From assembly GCA_947568835.1 (NCBI GenBank), contig OX387605.1:9242418-9306417 (forward strand): a DNA stretch of 64,000 nt, written 5' to 3'. The notes under the pieces were generated by a model. It ran no database searches and was not told where the DNA came from. It saw nothing but the letters and a program-made list of their open reading frames with translations. Below are positions 1 to 10,620 of this stretch, piece after piece; position 1 is the stretch's first letter; every line of letters begins with the position of its first letter. Source of the stretch: Protonemura montana. Taxonomy: Eukaryota; Arthropoda; Insecta; Plecoptera; Nemouridae. A program made the translations under genes and the position numbers.

Positions 1-202
1 AGTTACATAATAATTATATAAACAATTCGTTTTTTAAATGTCTGCCAAGAGATTTTTTTCCTGAATTGTTCAATAGCATGTTAATTTTTTAATTTTTTTT
101 TAAAATTTTGGTTTATTGTCTTAAAAAACATTAAATGCTGTACAGACACATAAACACGTATAGAAGAGTGAAAACAAATTTAGATTGTACCCTGTCAGTT
201 CT

Positions 203-324
203 ATAAAAATAATCTTTTATTTTGAAAGGACAGATACTTAAAAGGTGCACCTTCAGCCCATGTTTAAATTCAGGAATCCGAGCCCTTTTCATTTTGAGGT
301 CGGCTGGTAGATGGTCAAAAAAGG
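203..324 (-). repeat. C-terminal tail fragment of a non-LTR reverse transcriptase
   Basis: On the minus strand this stretch encodes FFDHLPADLKM, then FKHGLKVHLL, then KDYFY. That is the pattern that ends many LINE-type reverse transcriptases (N-x-LP, a basic stretch, FK-x-x-LK-x-x-LL, FY). No reverse transcriptase core is visible next to it, so it looks like a stranded 3' end of a 5'-truncated insertion. A similar tail occurs at 50203-50415 on the plus strand. The family assignment is inferred from motif shape. Confidence 0.45.
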
Positions 325-1032
325 TAGCGCTACTGTAGGCTGGATGTTTTCTTGAAACGTTCAACTTGAAGGCAGGAACTGCAAAGTCAGTGGCTTTTCT
401 AGTGTCATGGTGATAATGAGTTCCCTGTGTCGTGTCAGTCCCATTTAAAAGAGCATATACAATCGTCTGGTTATTATTTTGATAGTGGTATTTGTGGACT
501 AGTGAAGAAAATCAAGGACGCTCGTTAGGCTGTATAATCATAGAAATAGATGGGTATAATTAAGCATGAAAAAAATCGTATCTACGATTGAGAAGTTGAC
601 GTGCTCGTAGATTGTAAAGTTATAAAATATTATCATTAATTACTAGGTCCCATAACCCAACATATTGTTAGTGTTTTCTAATAGATAAGCTTCTTTAGGC
701 ATACTATCTTTTTTGGTAGTTTTAAGTGCTGTACATTGTCGCTTATCATCTCACGCAAAAATTCTAGAAAATATATTTAAAAGCATTTTAGTACGAACTT
801 AAAAAACATTTTTTTTTACATTTTTCTATTGATAAATTATTACCTTGAGTCGGTGTGTATCGAATCCTACTAATAAATTCTCTTTAAAACTCATGTCTCT
901 ATTAGAAAGGATAAAAAATATTTTTCTCAAAACCTATTTGGTATTTGTAAAAGCAATGGTTGTATTTCCAACAACACAAAAGGCCAATAGGAATGTCAGT
1001 ACGATAATAATAGAATAATACATTTGGTAACT
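325..1032. other. non-coding, nothing recognised
   Basis: This AT-rich stretch lies between the retrotransposon tail fragment and the broken GPCR copy. I see no conserved reading frame, repeat or RNA gene in it. Confidence 0.5.
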
Positions 1033-1890
1033 GGAGACGAACGCACCCGAGACAAACGAGCAGCCCTTTCGCAGACTTCGAGAAAGATAAAGCAGCTACT
1101 AAAAAACAGATCACGTAGCATTCAACTAAAAGATTTGTGTGCAATTAACGCGTCACTTGCAAATATCCCAGCAAGTCAGTTTCCCGTAAGTGCAGCGGAA
1201 ATGAACGTAGCTACTGCAGTGGCTCGGAAAACCGCTGATATTCTTGGTAAAATCTCCTTGACGCCCCAAGGTCAAATGAACGAGGCCAGAGATTAATCCG
1301 TGACAATAATCCAGTACAGCATTGACGACGCGATTAATAATTTTGAAGATTATTACGACGAGTCATACGTATTTTCGTCGAATACGTTTGAAATAACTAC
1401 GAATTGTTTCTTCAACGGAGGAATCCGTGTAATGTTTATTATTTATTCCGGGGAACAGTTCGCCGCTAAGATAGCTGCCTGTTGTCGGCTATCCCCTAAA
1501 AAGGCTTCAATAGGGTTGATGTGGTTCGGGTGCCTCGAGAGGATAACTTTAACACAAGCGCAGTAGTGCACTGTGGGTATTTTAATTTCTTCGAAACACT
1601 GGCTTTACAAAGATTTCCCTCGCCAGACAAGTTTACTGTGAAATATGACAGTGCGCGATGGAGCATTATCGATAGCAACTGGCCAGAGAAAGATTTCTTT
1701 GTGCATAAATTATTCTTCGGTTTGGAGAGAAATACAACCATTTGCCACTTCGACACGAGACACTACCAGAAATTGGAAACTTATATTGTGTTTGATTATA
1801 TCAAGGATGTGTATCAAGCTACAGAGTTCATTGGTGTAGTTATCGAGGCCAACAAAGTGTCCGACCTGGTTATAAACTACCTGATGATTC
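1033..1890 (+). pseudogene. decayed partial duplicate of the adhesion-like GPCR gene (first GPS module only)
   Basis: Translated in pieces, this region parallels the first 300 or so residues of the intact gene at 2629-7131. Shared blocks are the LSQ-S-RKI-QLL start, an identical IPASQFPVSAAEM, an ITTNCF-NGG-RVMFIIYS block, VRVPREDNFNTSAVV, and an ARWS...NW region. A TAA stop at 1294-1296 interrupts the frame. A frameshift lies between about 1455 and 1525, because similarity moves from one frame to another. The first, second and fourth GPS cysteines are lost; only the third remains. Similarity fades near 1890, and there are no further modules or transmembrane helices. It lies about 0.75 kb upstream in the same orientation, so a partial tandem duplication followed by decay is the simplest reading. 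An assembly error is unlikely, because many substitutions separate the two copies. Confidence 0.8.
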
Positions 1891-2628
1891 CGGTAATTTC
1901 TATACGGGGTACAAATCGCATGTGATAAGCGCAACATACCGACAACTCCACAACCAACCCACAACCCCCGTTGCATAAAAATGGCGTCACGAAATTTATG
2001 GCTTTCATAAAGGAGAATATTTTATCTAGGGCGATCCTTTATTTATGTCTCTCAGCGTGTATCACATATTATGAAACGGTTCGTTGACAATATCACCAAA
2101 TAAATAGTGGTCATCTATCCCTCATTACGCATTAAAATGCGTAATGCCTTTTGTATACTTCCTAATGGAAAAGTTGTGTGGGACTTCAGTAATCCACACG
2201 CGCGTTCCTTCCTTGTTATCATGCTTTTTAAAAATTAAGGCCACTAAGCTACAACGCGTGCATCAATTATCAGAGAAATAATGGGTTGCGTCATTTCGTA
2301 AAAACACTTGATAAAATTAATCGGGTAGAGGTCTAGAGGACACATAGAGAGGAGGATCAACACCGTGAGTATGAATTTTTCATCTTACACGCCTGCTTTG
2401 ACAAACTGTAACAACAACGATAACACCAACGGCCATGTGAAAGCCCGCTCAAAAAATAATTTTGTTTTTTTAATAGTCGTTGATAACAAAACCCGTACCC
2501 TCTTATTACTGATTATGTATCTGTTAAGTCACCAATTAGCGCAATGATAACAAAAAAAACTAGCATGTAGAGTCGAATATCAGCTACAACTGGCATTTAA
2601 TCATAGTTTTAAAGCCAATGGCTTGAGG
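1891..2628. other. upstream region of the GPCR gene
   Basis: This is intergenic AT-rich sequence between the pseudogene and the intact GPCR. It probably contains the promoter and 5' UTR, but I cannot place a TATA box or an upstream exon with confidence. A short open frame at 2365-2547 has no recognisable features. Confidence 0.4.
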
Positions 2629-5600
2629 ATGTACAGCGTATTCTGGGTCCTCATTCTGTTGCAAGTTATTTTTATAAAGTCTACTAAGATACCGCTGTCA
2701 ACAAAGAAGAGCTTAGGAGATGATAGGTACCGTAAAGCCGCTGATGACAACTTTGACAGCGACAATCAATCAGTCCTTTCGCAGTCATCGAGAAAAATTC
2801 AACAGCTCCTAATAAACCAGTCAAGCAACACTACCCTCCAAGATTTGTGTGCAGTTTACGCTACACTAGGAAGTATCCCAGCAAGTCAGTTTCCGGTAAG
2901 TGCAGCGGAAATGCTAGTAGCTAATGCAGTGGCTCGGGACACCGCGGATCTCCTTGGAAACATATCCTTGACGGCTCAAGATCAAAGGAACGAGGTCACA
3001 GATTCATCCGTAACAATCATCATGTACTGTATTGACGATTCTGCCGATCAAGATGAAGAATTCCTAGACCCGCCTTTAAACATCACCAAGTTAATTGTAT
3101 TTTCTTCGGCTGAGTTTGAAATAATGACGAATTGTTTCGTCAACGGAGGGGTCCGTGTAATGTTTATTATTTATTCCGACAACAGTTCGCCGCTAAGACC
3201 CCTGCCTGTTGTCGGCTATCCCCTGAGAGGCTTCAACGTGGTTGATGTGGTGCGGGTGCCTCGAGAGGATAACTTCAACACAAGCGCAGTAGTGCTCTGT
3301 GGGTATGAGGATTTCTTTGACACGTTGGCTCTAAAAAGACCCTTACCACGAGAAAAAATGACTGTCAAGCATGGCTGTGCTCGATGGAGTGATGCGGATG
3401 GCAACTGGACAGCTGAAGACTGTTTTGTGTTTAGATCACTCTTCAACAAAAGAGAAACGCTATGCCACTGTGACATGAATAATGATTTTAAATTGACAAC
3501 ATACGTCATGTTTGATTATGTCGAGGACGTTTACCTGGCTTCAGAGTTTACGGATGAAGTTCTCAATGCCAATAACAAGTCTGACCTGGTCGAACTACGA
3601 CACTATGAAGGGTTAATCAAAGAACTTGCCATAGAAAGGGTGCCATCCTTGAACACTTTCACATCGAAATATTTACACGCCGTGGTGCAATTTGACTCAA
3701 AGTTGCTCCAAGAAAATTCAAGCGCGGTTCTTTTGGAGGATATCGGGAAGATTTTATCGAAGATCTTGCCAAATGAAGGAGAAAGCATCATCGGTCGTAG
3801 CAATAATCTGACTGCATCCTTTGTGATTCACCAGGAGACCTACCCGCGGGACCCGTTAATAGCATACGCTTTCACTGAAAGTAATGCAATAGAATACTTC
3901 AGGTCGTCCGAAAACATTGATTTGAATATTCTTTTTCACTTCATGATGGATTTCTCTTTTATGTTTTCACAATCGGTATCAGCTCAAAACGCATGGTATG
4001 GTTTTGTTCTATATCCTGTAGACAAGTTTTTTAAACCATCTGGTATCATCAATAGTCACAAAGTAAAAAATTTCAGAGTACTTGATATCGTGCTTGGTCC
4101 CCAAGAGAGTGAACGTCAATTTGCACAAGACCAACTAGTGCACTTGTATTCCATGCGAGACTTGATAGATTTGAAAGGTCTAGAATATGGCTGCGCATAC
4201 TGGAGCGCAGCACTCAACAACTGGACGAGCGTCGGCTGCGCTCCTAACCCCACCCTCTACCGCAGCGTTTGCACTTGCAACATGTCAGCTCACTTCAACG
4301 AGTCAAGGACAAGAGGACAGTACGCTGTTTACAAATATCAGGATATGGTTGAACGCACTGTTGACCAAACCCTGGAACCGGAATTGGATTGCTCGTCACT
4401 GTACCAGAAAATATTCGATCTGCATCACTTGCGAAATTACATTACTAGACCGACGGTTGTTCAGAAAGGAATCTGGGTGTTAAGTGAAATTTTTAAAAAG
4501 GACTTTGAAAATACGTTACGATTAGACGAGACATTAAAGACACAAGTCTTGGATGACATCAGAGATATTGTTACCAATTATCAGTGCGAGACAACCAAAC
4601 CTGAAGGCTACCAAAGCGACGGCTGCGAAGCCGTGTGCTACGACGAAAACAGCACGTACGGACTTGACCACGCCACTAACTTTTGGTATAGCATAAGTCT
4701 GTACCCCGCGGCGCTTTTCCTCGAAGGTCTCTTCGAACCGACAGAATTGTTCACTCCGAAAGCTTTGTTCGCTGTCCACATCTCAGATTCGGTGAAAGCT
4801 CAGAATGAAAAGTGTGTGTTTGTTGTATATCCTCTGAATACCTACTTCTTACGACCACTTCCTAATGTGGGCTACGATATCATAGCCAGTCGCATGGTCG
4901 ACCTCGTCTTAGTGCCCAAAACGACCAGCGAAGAAGCCGAACAGTTCGTAGAAATCTACCTTGACCAAACGGCATTCACTTGCAAGCACGAATGTGCCAA
5001 TTGGAATCTAGAACAAAATGCATGGACGACTAATGGCTGTAGCAGTTTTTTGGTCAACGGCTTGCACGTGTGTAATTGTAGTATTTCAGTCCATTTAAAT
5101 CAGTCTAGGACGGGGGGACAGTACCTTGCGTACACCTACACCACGGTGGTCTTTGACAATGAAGTATATCTTCGCCTGGGCTCACAGTCGCTTTCAGAAG
5201 GTAGCAGCATTTTCAACCAAGGTGCGGCTCTCATACACAACGCCTCCCTGATTCCGGTCAACGAGAGTTTAATCTGCAAGACGCTAGGAGTTTATTTGCG
5301 TATAATGGCGGTTGATGAAAATCTCCTAGTTGAAAACCATATAGAAATCACTGAGATTTTAAATTGCCTTAAGAATATGTTTGACAGGTATCGTGTTAAT
5401 AACCTTCATCCGCTCAATATTAACTACGGCATCCCAGGGTCGTGGAGTGCGAAGAGCACCGGTGTTGTTAAAGATCTGTTCTCCAACGCTGTTCTTTCCT
5501 CCAACGAGACTAATGACGTGTCATCGATATCCGACATGACTGTTGTCGTTCTTGGTTACTACATGTCTGATTTTCAATCAGAAGGAAATAACATGTCCAT

Positions 5601-7131
5601 GGGTTTTGAGTTCTACGGTTACGAAAAAGAAATCCTAAAAATTTCGTCCCCACGCGATACAGCTAGGTTAATAGTGGAAAAGAATCCAACTTTTGCGTGC
5701 GTGCAATTTACACCAGAGGTTTTTTACAACCATCGTTTTATATTCACTATCTATCCCCTTAACACTTCTCCATTTCCGCGAACTATGACTTCTAACCCGA
5801 TGTTTAACTTTCGCCAAATGGACGTTTACAAAAGCAATGACAGACTAGTATATGTCTTCTCATGGGATTACGAGAATATCAATAGTTCACTGATGGACCT
5901 CTACTTCCGACCATCGGAAAAACCTGCTAGCTACGTGAACATATCGTGCGCATCATGGAGTGACTCTTTGGACGGCTGGACCACCAACGTCTGCTCGATG
6001 GTCAGGTTGTACGGTACCGACATATGTCGCTGCGAGCTGATAAACCGCACTCTCACTCGCGTCGTAATGTATGAATACACTGAAATGCCCAATTTCTCGT
6101 TTGTGTCTGAGTACCGCGTGTCGTCCATTTTGTACCTCTTTGGAGCTTGTTTGTCACAGTTTGGCTTTATAGTCATTTTTCTGACTGCAATTTTGTTTTC
6201 AAAATGGCGCAAAGATCTTAGTAACAAGATATTAATGAATCTGTCACTATCTTCCTTTCTTTACCTTTCATTAGCAATGTACCGAGAGACCCACCTTATT
6301 TACGCCGACACCAATCAAACGAACAGACTATTAATTATTTTTACCGTGTGCGTTCAATACACCCGACTAGCGCATTTTTTCTGGGGACTTGCCATGTCTG
6401 TGCTTCAATACATGCGCTTCTCTGGAGTGGTAGGTGCTAATGTCATCCCACACTTATTGCTAAAGGTCTGTCTCATAACTTGGGGCCTCCCGTTTGTTCC
6501 ACTGTTTGTTTTGCTCCTGTGGGATCAGAAGGTTCACTTCTGTAGCCCAGACAAACTCACCCACTACGTACTTTATTTGGTGCCTGGTGCTGTCATTACT
6601 GTTTTAAATATTGGCTTGCTCATTGCTATATTGGGTAAAATTACTAACAACTTCGGCTGTGGCAAAGAGGGAGATTTGCAGAGGCACAACGTAACTGACA
6701 AAGATTTGATAATAAGGCGACTGAAAACCGTGATTCTTATGTTTTTCTTATTCGGAATTCCGACCGTGTTCGAGATGTTTAATGACATCGGCGAACACAA
6801 CGAAGCAGTGGGCTACATCACCAAATTACTCGATCCGATCCAAGGATTCGTGATGTTTCTATTCTTCATTGTGTTCGACAACAAAACCCGAGAGTACTGG
6901 GATAGGCATACCAACGGACTGACGGGTAGCACCAGCTCAAGGTCTGTTCGCAGTGTATCTAGGAGTGTGCCAACGATTTCAGTACAAAGAGGTGTTAAAA
7001 GTCATCGCATACCTAACGCCACGAGGACGATATCCATCAATAATCCCTCCAATGGTATTGAGCTACGTGAGATAGTCCCTGCGCGAGTTGAAGATGTAGA
7101 TGTATGCCTCCGGGCTGATTCAGCACTTTGA
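2629..7131 (+). CDS. intronless adhesion-type (family B) GPCR with four tandem GPS/GAIN-like modules
   Basis: This is a single open frame of 1500 residues. The ATG at 2629 is preferred because it opens directly onto a signal peptide (MYSVFWVLILLQVIF); the frame extends only two codons further upstream, without an ATG. Four modules follow. Each ends in the GPS signature C-x-x-W...W-T...C...C-x-C, with first cysteines at about residues 250, 522, 789 and 1107. Each module also has a preceding F-x-x-YP/YS block and a V/LD-V-V stretch, like GAIN subdomain B. The canonical cleavage tripeptide HLT appears as KLT in module 1, SRT in modules 2 and 3, and TLT in module 4. A seven-helix domain runs from about residue 1165 to 1415, followed by an 80-residue Ser/Arg-rich cytoplasmic tail. 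The ectodomain is rich in N-x-S/T sites. The protein is probably a plasma-membrane receptor; its ligand is unknown. The lack of introns suggests retroposition or an intron-poor GPCR lineage. Confidence 0.85.
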   Translation: MYSVFWVLILLQVIFIKSTKIPLSTKKSLGDDRYRKAADDNFDSDNQSVLSQSSRKIQQLLINQSSNTTLQDLCAVYATLGSIPASQFPVSAAEMLVANAVARDTADLLGNISLTAQDQRNEVTDSSVTIIMYCIDDSADQDEEFLDPPLNITKLIVFSSAEFEIMTNCFVNGGVRVMFIIYSDNSSPLRPLPVVGYPLRGFNVVDVVRVPREDNFNTSAVVLCGYEDFFDTLALKRPLPREKMTVKHGCARWSDADGNWTAEDCFVFRSLFNKRETLCHCDMNNDFKLTTYVMFDYVEDVYLASEFTDEVLNANNKSDLVELRHYEGLIKELAIERVPSLNTFTSKYLHAVVQFDSKLLQENSSAVLLEDIGKILSKILPNEGESIIGRSNNLTASFVIHQETYPRDPLIAYAFTESNAIEYFRSSENIDLNILFHFMMDFSFMFSQSVSAQNAWYGFVLYPVDKFFKPSGIINSHKVKNFRVLDIVLGPQESERQFAQDQLVHLYSMRDLIDLKGLEYGCAYWSAALNNWTSVGCAPNPTLYRSVCTCNMSAHFNESRTRGQYAVYKYQDMVERTVDQTLEPELDCSSLYQKIFDLHHLRNYITRPTVVQKGIWVLSEIFKKDFENTLRLDETLKTQVLDDIRDIVTNYQCETTKPEGYQSDGCEAVCYDENSTYGLDHATNFWYSISLYPAALFLEGLFEPTELFTPKALFAVHISDSVKAQNEKCVFVVYPLNTYFLRPLPNVGYDIIASRMVDLVLVPKTTSEEAEQFVEIYLDQTAFTCKHECANWNLEQNAWTTNGCSSFLVNGLHVCNCSISVHLNQSRTGGQYLAYTYTTVVFDNEVYLRLGSQSLSEGSSIFNQGAALIHNASLIPVNESLICKTLGVYLRIMAVDENLLVENHIEITEILNCLKNMFDRYRVNNLHPLNINYGIPGSWSAKSTGVVKDLFSNAVLSSNETNDVSSISDMTVVVLGYYMSDFQSEGNNMSMGFEFYGYEKEILKISSPRDTARLIVEKNPTFACVQFTPEVFYNHRFIFTIYPLNTSPFPRTMTSNPMFNFRQMDVYKSNDRLVYVFSWDYENINSSLMDLYFRPSEKPASYVNISCASWSDSLDGWTTNVCSMVRLYGTDICRCELINRTLTRVVMYEYTEMPNFSFVSEYRVSSILYLFGACLSQFGFIVIFLTAILFSKWRKDLSNKILMNLSLSSFLYLSLAMYRETHLIYADTNQTNRLLIIFTVCVQYTRLAHFFWGLAMSVLQYMRFSGVVGANVIPHLLLKVCLITWGLPFVPLFVLLLWDQKVHFCSPDKLTHYVLYLVPGAVITVLNIGLLIAILGKITNNFGCGKEGDLQRHNVTDKDLIIRRLKTVILMFFLFGIPTVFEMFNDIGEHNEAVGYITKLLDPIQGFVMFLFFIVFDNKTREYWDRHTNGLTGSTSSRSVRSVSRSVPTISVQRGVKSHRIPNATRTISINNPSNGIELREIVPARVEDVDVCLRADSAL

Positions 7132-7198
7132 CAAAAAGACATTTCACGCGCTCGTGAAGATACTTTGCTCCGTCAAGAAGTTACACTAATCTGACTTT

Positions 7199-7204
7199 AA
7201 TAAA
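7199..7204 (+). terminator. polyadenylation signal AATAAA after the GPCR gene
   Basis: A canonical AATAAA lies 68 bases after the TGA stop of the GPCR, at a suitable distance for 3' end formation. Confidence 0.55.
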
Positions 7205-7453
7205 TATTTCAATCCACCATTTCGCGGAAGTTAAGTCTCACGCTGTCGTGAAATAAGTGACTAAATTAGCTGTAATTGTGTGGCATAGCTCTGAGTTCTG
7301 CGAATTGTCTTTGTCTCTGTTTTAATTTCACATACTGACCGAATGAAACTAATGCATGGACTGTGGTACAATTTTAAAATCGACAGAAAAAATCTAACGA
7401 CTTTCAGTCAATCACTAGTTTTACTTTTAGTTGGGTTTATCACTTGTCTTTTT

Positions 7454-7493
7454 CTAGTCTAGTTTAAAACTAGTTTTAGTCTAGTCTAGTCTA
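7454..7493. repeat. CTAGT/TCTAG short tandem repeat
   Basis: The pentamer ctagt recurs through this segment (ctagtctagt, then aaactag, then agtctagtctagtcta), giving a small, imperfect simple repeat. Confidence 0.6.
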
Positions 7494-7904
7494 TTTCACT
7501 GTACTAGCATTTCATTATGCTATAATACTAAATACATATTCATTTCGTGGAGCTCATGGTAATTAGCAATTGTTTTAGATACACTGCAATCATTTAGTGT
7601 TAATTTATTATTGCGAACGGAATTACTTTGTAATTGCCGAGTTTTTTTTTGTAATCGATACATTTTTTGCCAGGTTATTGTCTCGAGCAAGATAACAGGT
7701 GAACCATCACAAAAAAACTTTTCGCGATTTTGGCGAAAAGTGTCAATTTTTTTTTAATTGTATATAATATAAATAATTACGTGGCTTAGACTAGTGGCAT
7801 TGTAGCTAGCTGCAAGTAATTCTCAGTCCTGCACTACACACAGTAATCAATGTGATTAAAATCTACTCTTATGACTAATTGGACTTCATTAAAAATTCTA
7901 GTCC

Positions 7905-7945
7905 CTGAACGCATCCCGCAGAGCAAACTCGGCACTTCCACTTGT
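7905..7945. repeat. dispersed repeat fragment with cccgcagagcaaactcggc core
   Basis: The core cgcatcccgcagagcaaac is closely matched at about 23184, 23393 and 23571. It therefore belongs to a dispersed repeat family of unknown class. Confidence 0.4.
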
Positions 7946-8579
7946 TGGTAAAATGTTTCCAACATTGTTCCAAAAATGTTCCAACAATGTTTTAAATGTT
8001 AAAATGTTGAAAGCGATACAATGAATCACGATAACTTCATGCTATTTTAGACCTCCTTGGAAGGCCTCGTCCTGAGACACTTTTTTTTTTTCAAAGGGAA
8101 CGTTGGAATGAGCTCTTATAACTAAAGTAATCAGCCATTTCTACAAAATATTGTCCCCTTCCCTTATTATAACCTTTCCTTATACCTTCCAAGTTGCCCA
8201 CGGGCAAAAAACGCCATCCACCGTGATTTTCTTAGAATAATTAAGACGCCACAGAGTATCACTTCCTTCTCCCCTCTTCTAAAGGTCACCAATCGAGGCC
8301 TGGGATCAATTTCAGTTCTCTACAATTTCTTTAGACAGCGAGTTTCAATATATTTTGATGCGGACATTTTTGAAACAGCGTAAAGCAGCGGTGAATATTT
8401 CTCAATTAACGGCTACGGCATCTTTTTTTCCGAGAATTCATTTCAGAAACTAGTAAATAAAAAAATTATACATCTCTCTGAGAATTGTCATTAGAACTTC
8501 AAAAGAGCACATCCACTTTATTTATTTTGTAACTTCATGGGCTTTATGGGAATACACTATCAGACCTGTATTCAGACCT

Positions 8580-8648
8580 GCGTATCTGTACCCGTGTATC
8601 TGTACCTGTGTATCTGTATCTGTGTATCTGTACCTGTGTATCTGTACT
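8580..8648. repeat. 12-bp minisatellite (GTATCTGTACCT)
   Basis: About six imperfect copies of gtatctgtacct lie head to tail. Single-base variants (cccgt, tctgt) separate the copies. Confidence 0.8.
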
Positions 8649-10212
8649 AGTCGTCATAACCAACTTCCAAATATTTAGATCCTGATTGGAACCTGATAGT
8701 ATCTCAAATATTATCCACGTGCCTAAAGAAAATTGAAAACCTCTTCACATGGACTTGAGCAGTGATGACGAACCAATGACACGCGTTTCACGCAACGAGT
8801 GTTTGCGGTAGAATTTTCCGTTTCCCCAAAAAATAAACGGATCAGAAAGCTTCCCGCGGGATGACAATGGAGCGACGCGTCCCGTACAATCTGATGAATT
8901 CTTGTAGAAATACTCATGACATCCTGCTTTAAAAAGGATCGCCATCACTGGCTAGGGGGATCTTATTAACAACTATAGTTTCTATGCTAGCGAATTGTTC
9001 CGGTTTTTTATTATTGCGACAGCGAGGTAAATTTTTACCCATTCATGGGATACACTTTTAGAATTTTAGAATTTTTTTAGAATTTTAATTTTTAGAAAAA
9101 AAAAGACTGAAATGTAATTCGTGGTTTTGGTCAGTATGATTTTCTGTATAAAAAGGGAGGGGGGCGTGTTTTTTATTCTAGAGTACCAGGAATCCTACGT
9201 ACGCCCCTGGCTACAGATTCTGCCTTCCTAAATCTATCATGTATCTCACTATGAGAAACGAAAAAATTATAGAGTTTTCACCTCCTCTGTTCAAACTGAG
9301 CTCCATCGTTACTCAATCTCTGAAAACCTTTCTCTTCAATCAAATCACCAGATTCCTCCCTAATCCCCAGCTCAACAGGGCGTTACCCCTTGGAAATTAA
9401 ATTCCTCCCACTAAAACGCTGAAGACAAAGTAAGACGCTGTCACCTCCAAATAGCATAACCACAAGCCCATCTCCGAGGTGCCAGGAGGTGGCGACGTCC
9501 ATTTGCATAACCCGGAAGTCCGGTGTAAGGAATTCGTAAAATTGGTAAGGGACCCGAGGCTCCCTGACGGTATTAGCACTGCCCGGCCGCAGGTTCCGTT
9601 GGATTCCGTTGATCAACGGAATCAACGGGATACGTTAGGTGACCAGGGACTGGTCTTCACGCCTTCTTGTTGTTGGGATAATCCCATGATAAGGCGTGAC
9701 ATAGCGCGCATATTAATACATTCCTTGATCACGACGCTTGATTTAAATTTAGATCTACTGTTTTTGATCTATGTACTATAGGATATTCAGATTAGACGTT
9801 ATAGTGCTTGGGGATTTTGTGTGTAGCTTTGTCGTGCAATACTGTGATATAATTAGGATGAGTTATGTAATAGAGGTTTATGTAAGGTAGGCAGATCTGG
9901 TTTTCAATTTCCTAGAAAATCTATTCGTGGGAGTGTCTGTCAGGGTGGCCTGTGATTATGTAAGCGAGTCGTCCTACGTAAAGCGTACAATAATTGACGT
10001 TGTAAGTAAGTACGATAAATTCCTATTGGCACACCACTGTAATTTGCGTGCTGTCATCATCAGGCAGATTCCAGTTCAAGATAGCGTGAAAATAAAAGAT
10101 AAAAAAAAAATAGAAAGACCTTCAATTTCAAATGGTTCGTGTGTTCGGTATATGCATGTTTGAAGGAACCGTATTCAAAAGACAGAGTTTACGCTAAGCC
10201 CCCATATATTTG

Positions 10213-10620
10213 ATTGATTATTTGGGTTTAACGACGCACTGTTTTTACAACTGGGTCTGCGTCACTGATCTAATGGCGTCGGTGAATGAGTGGATGATGA
10301 TGAGGATGATGATAACCCTAACCTAGCCTAAAAGGGAGGAGGGGAAACTCGGTGCCGGCACGTAGCTTACTCCTGTCGAAGAGCACTAAGGGGATCATCG
10401 ACTTAACGTCCCTTCGGAAGGACGGTATAACGTAAAGCAGGATTCCTCCACAAATCCATGCCGTCGAGAGGTTGATAAGCAAGGCGAGTGAAGTTGCTGT
10501 GCTAACTTTCATTCCTCCAACCACTCTCCCGAACAGAACTGGTCATTTGTATGATACATGACTCAGAGCAGTGTTGCTTAACTTCGGTGATCCCACGAGA
10601 ACCGGTGTTTCCAACACGCC
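10213..10620. repeat. probable SINE-like remnant
   Basis: The segment starts near gggtttaacgacgcactg, which resembles the TTAACG-CGCAC core found in several arthropod short interspersed elements. It is clearly more GC-rich than its surroundings. It includes a small hairpin-forming stretch, gtcccttcggaaggac. No RNA polymerase III boxes or target-site duplications could be fixed, so both class and borders are uncertain. Confidence 0.35.

Noticed and set aside
9479..9781. 100-codon open frame beginning GGGDVHLHNPEVR, recalling the GDVHPNPGP start of some retrotransposon proteins
   Set aside because: The likeness covers only a few residues, nothing downstream fits an endonuclease, and the opposite strand is equally open.
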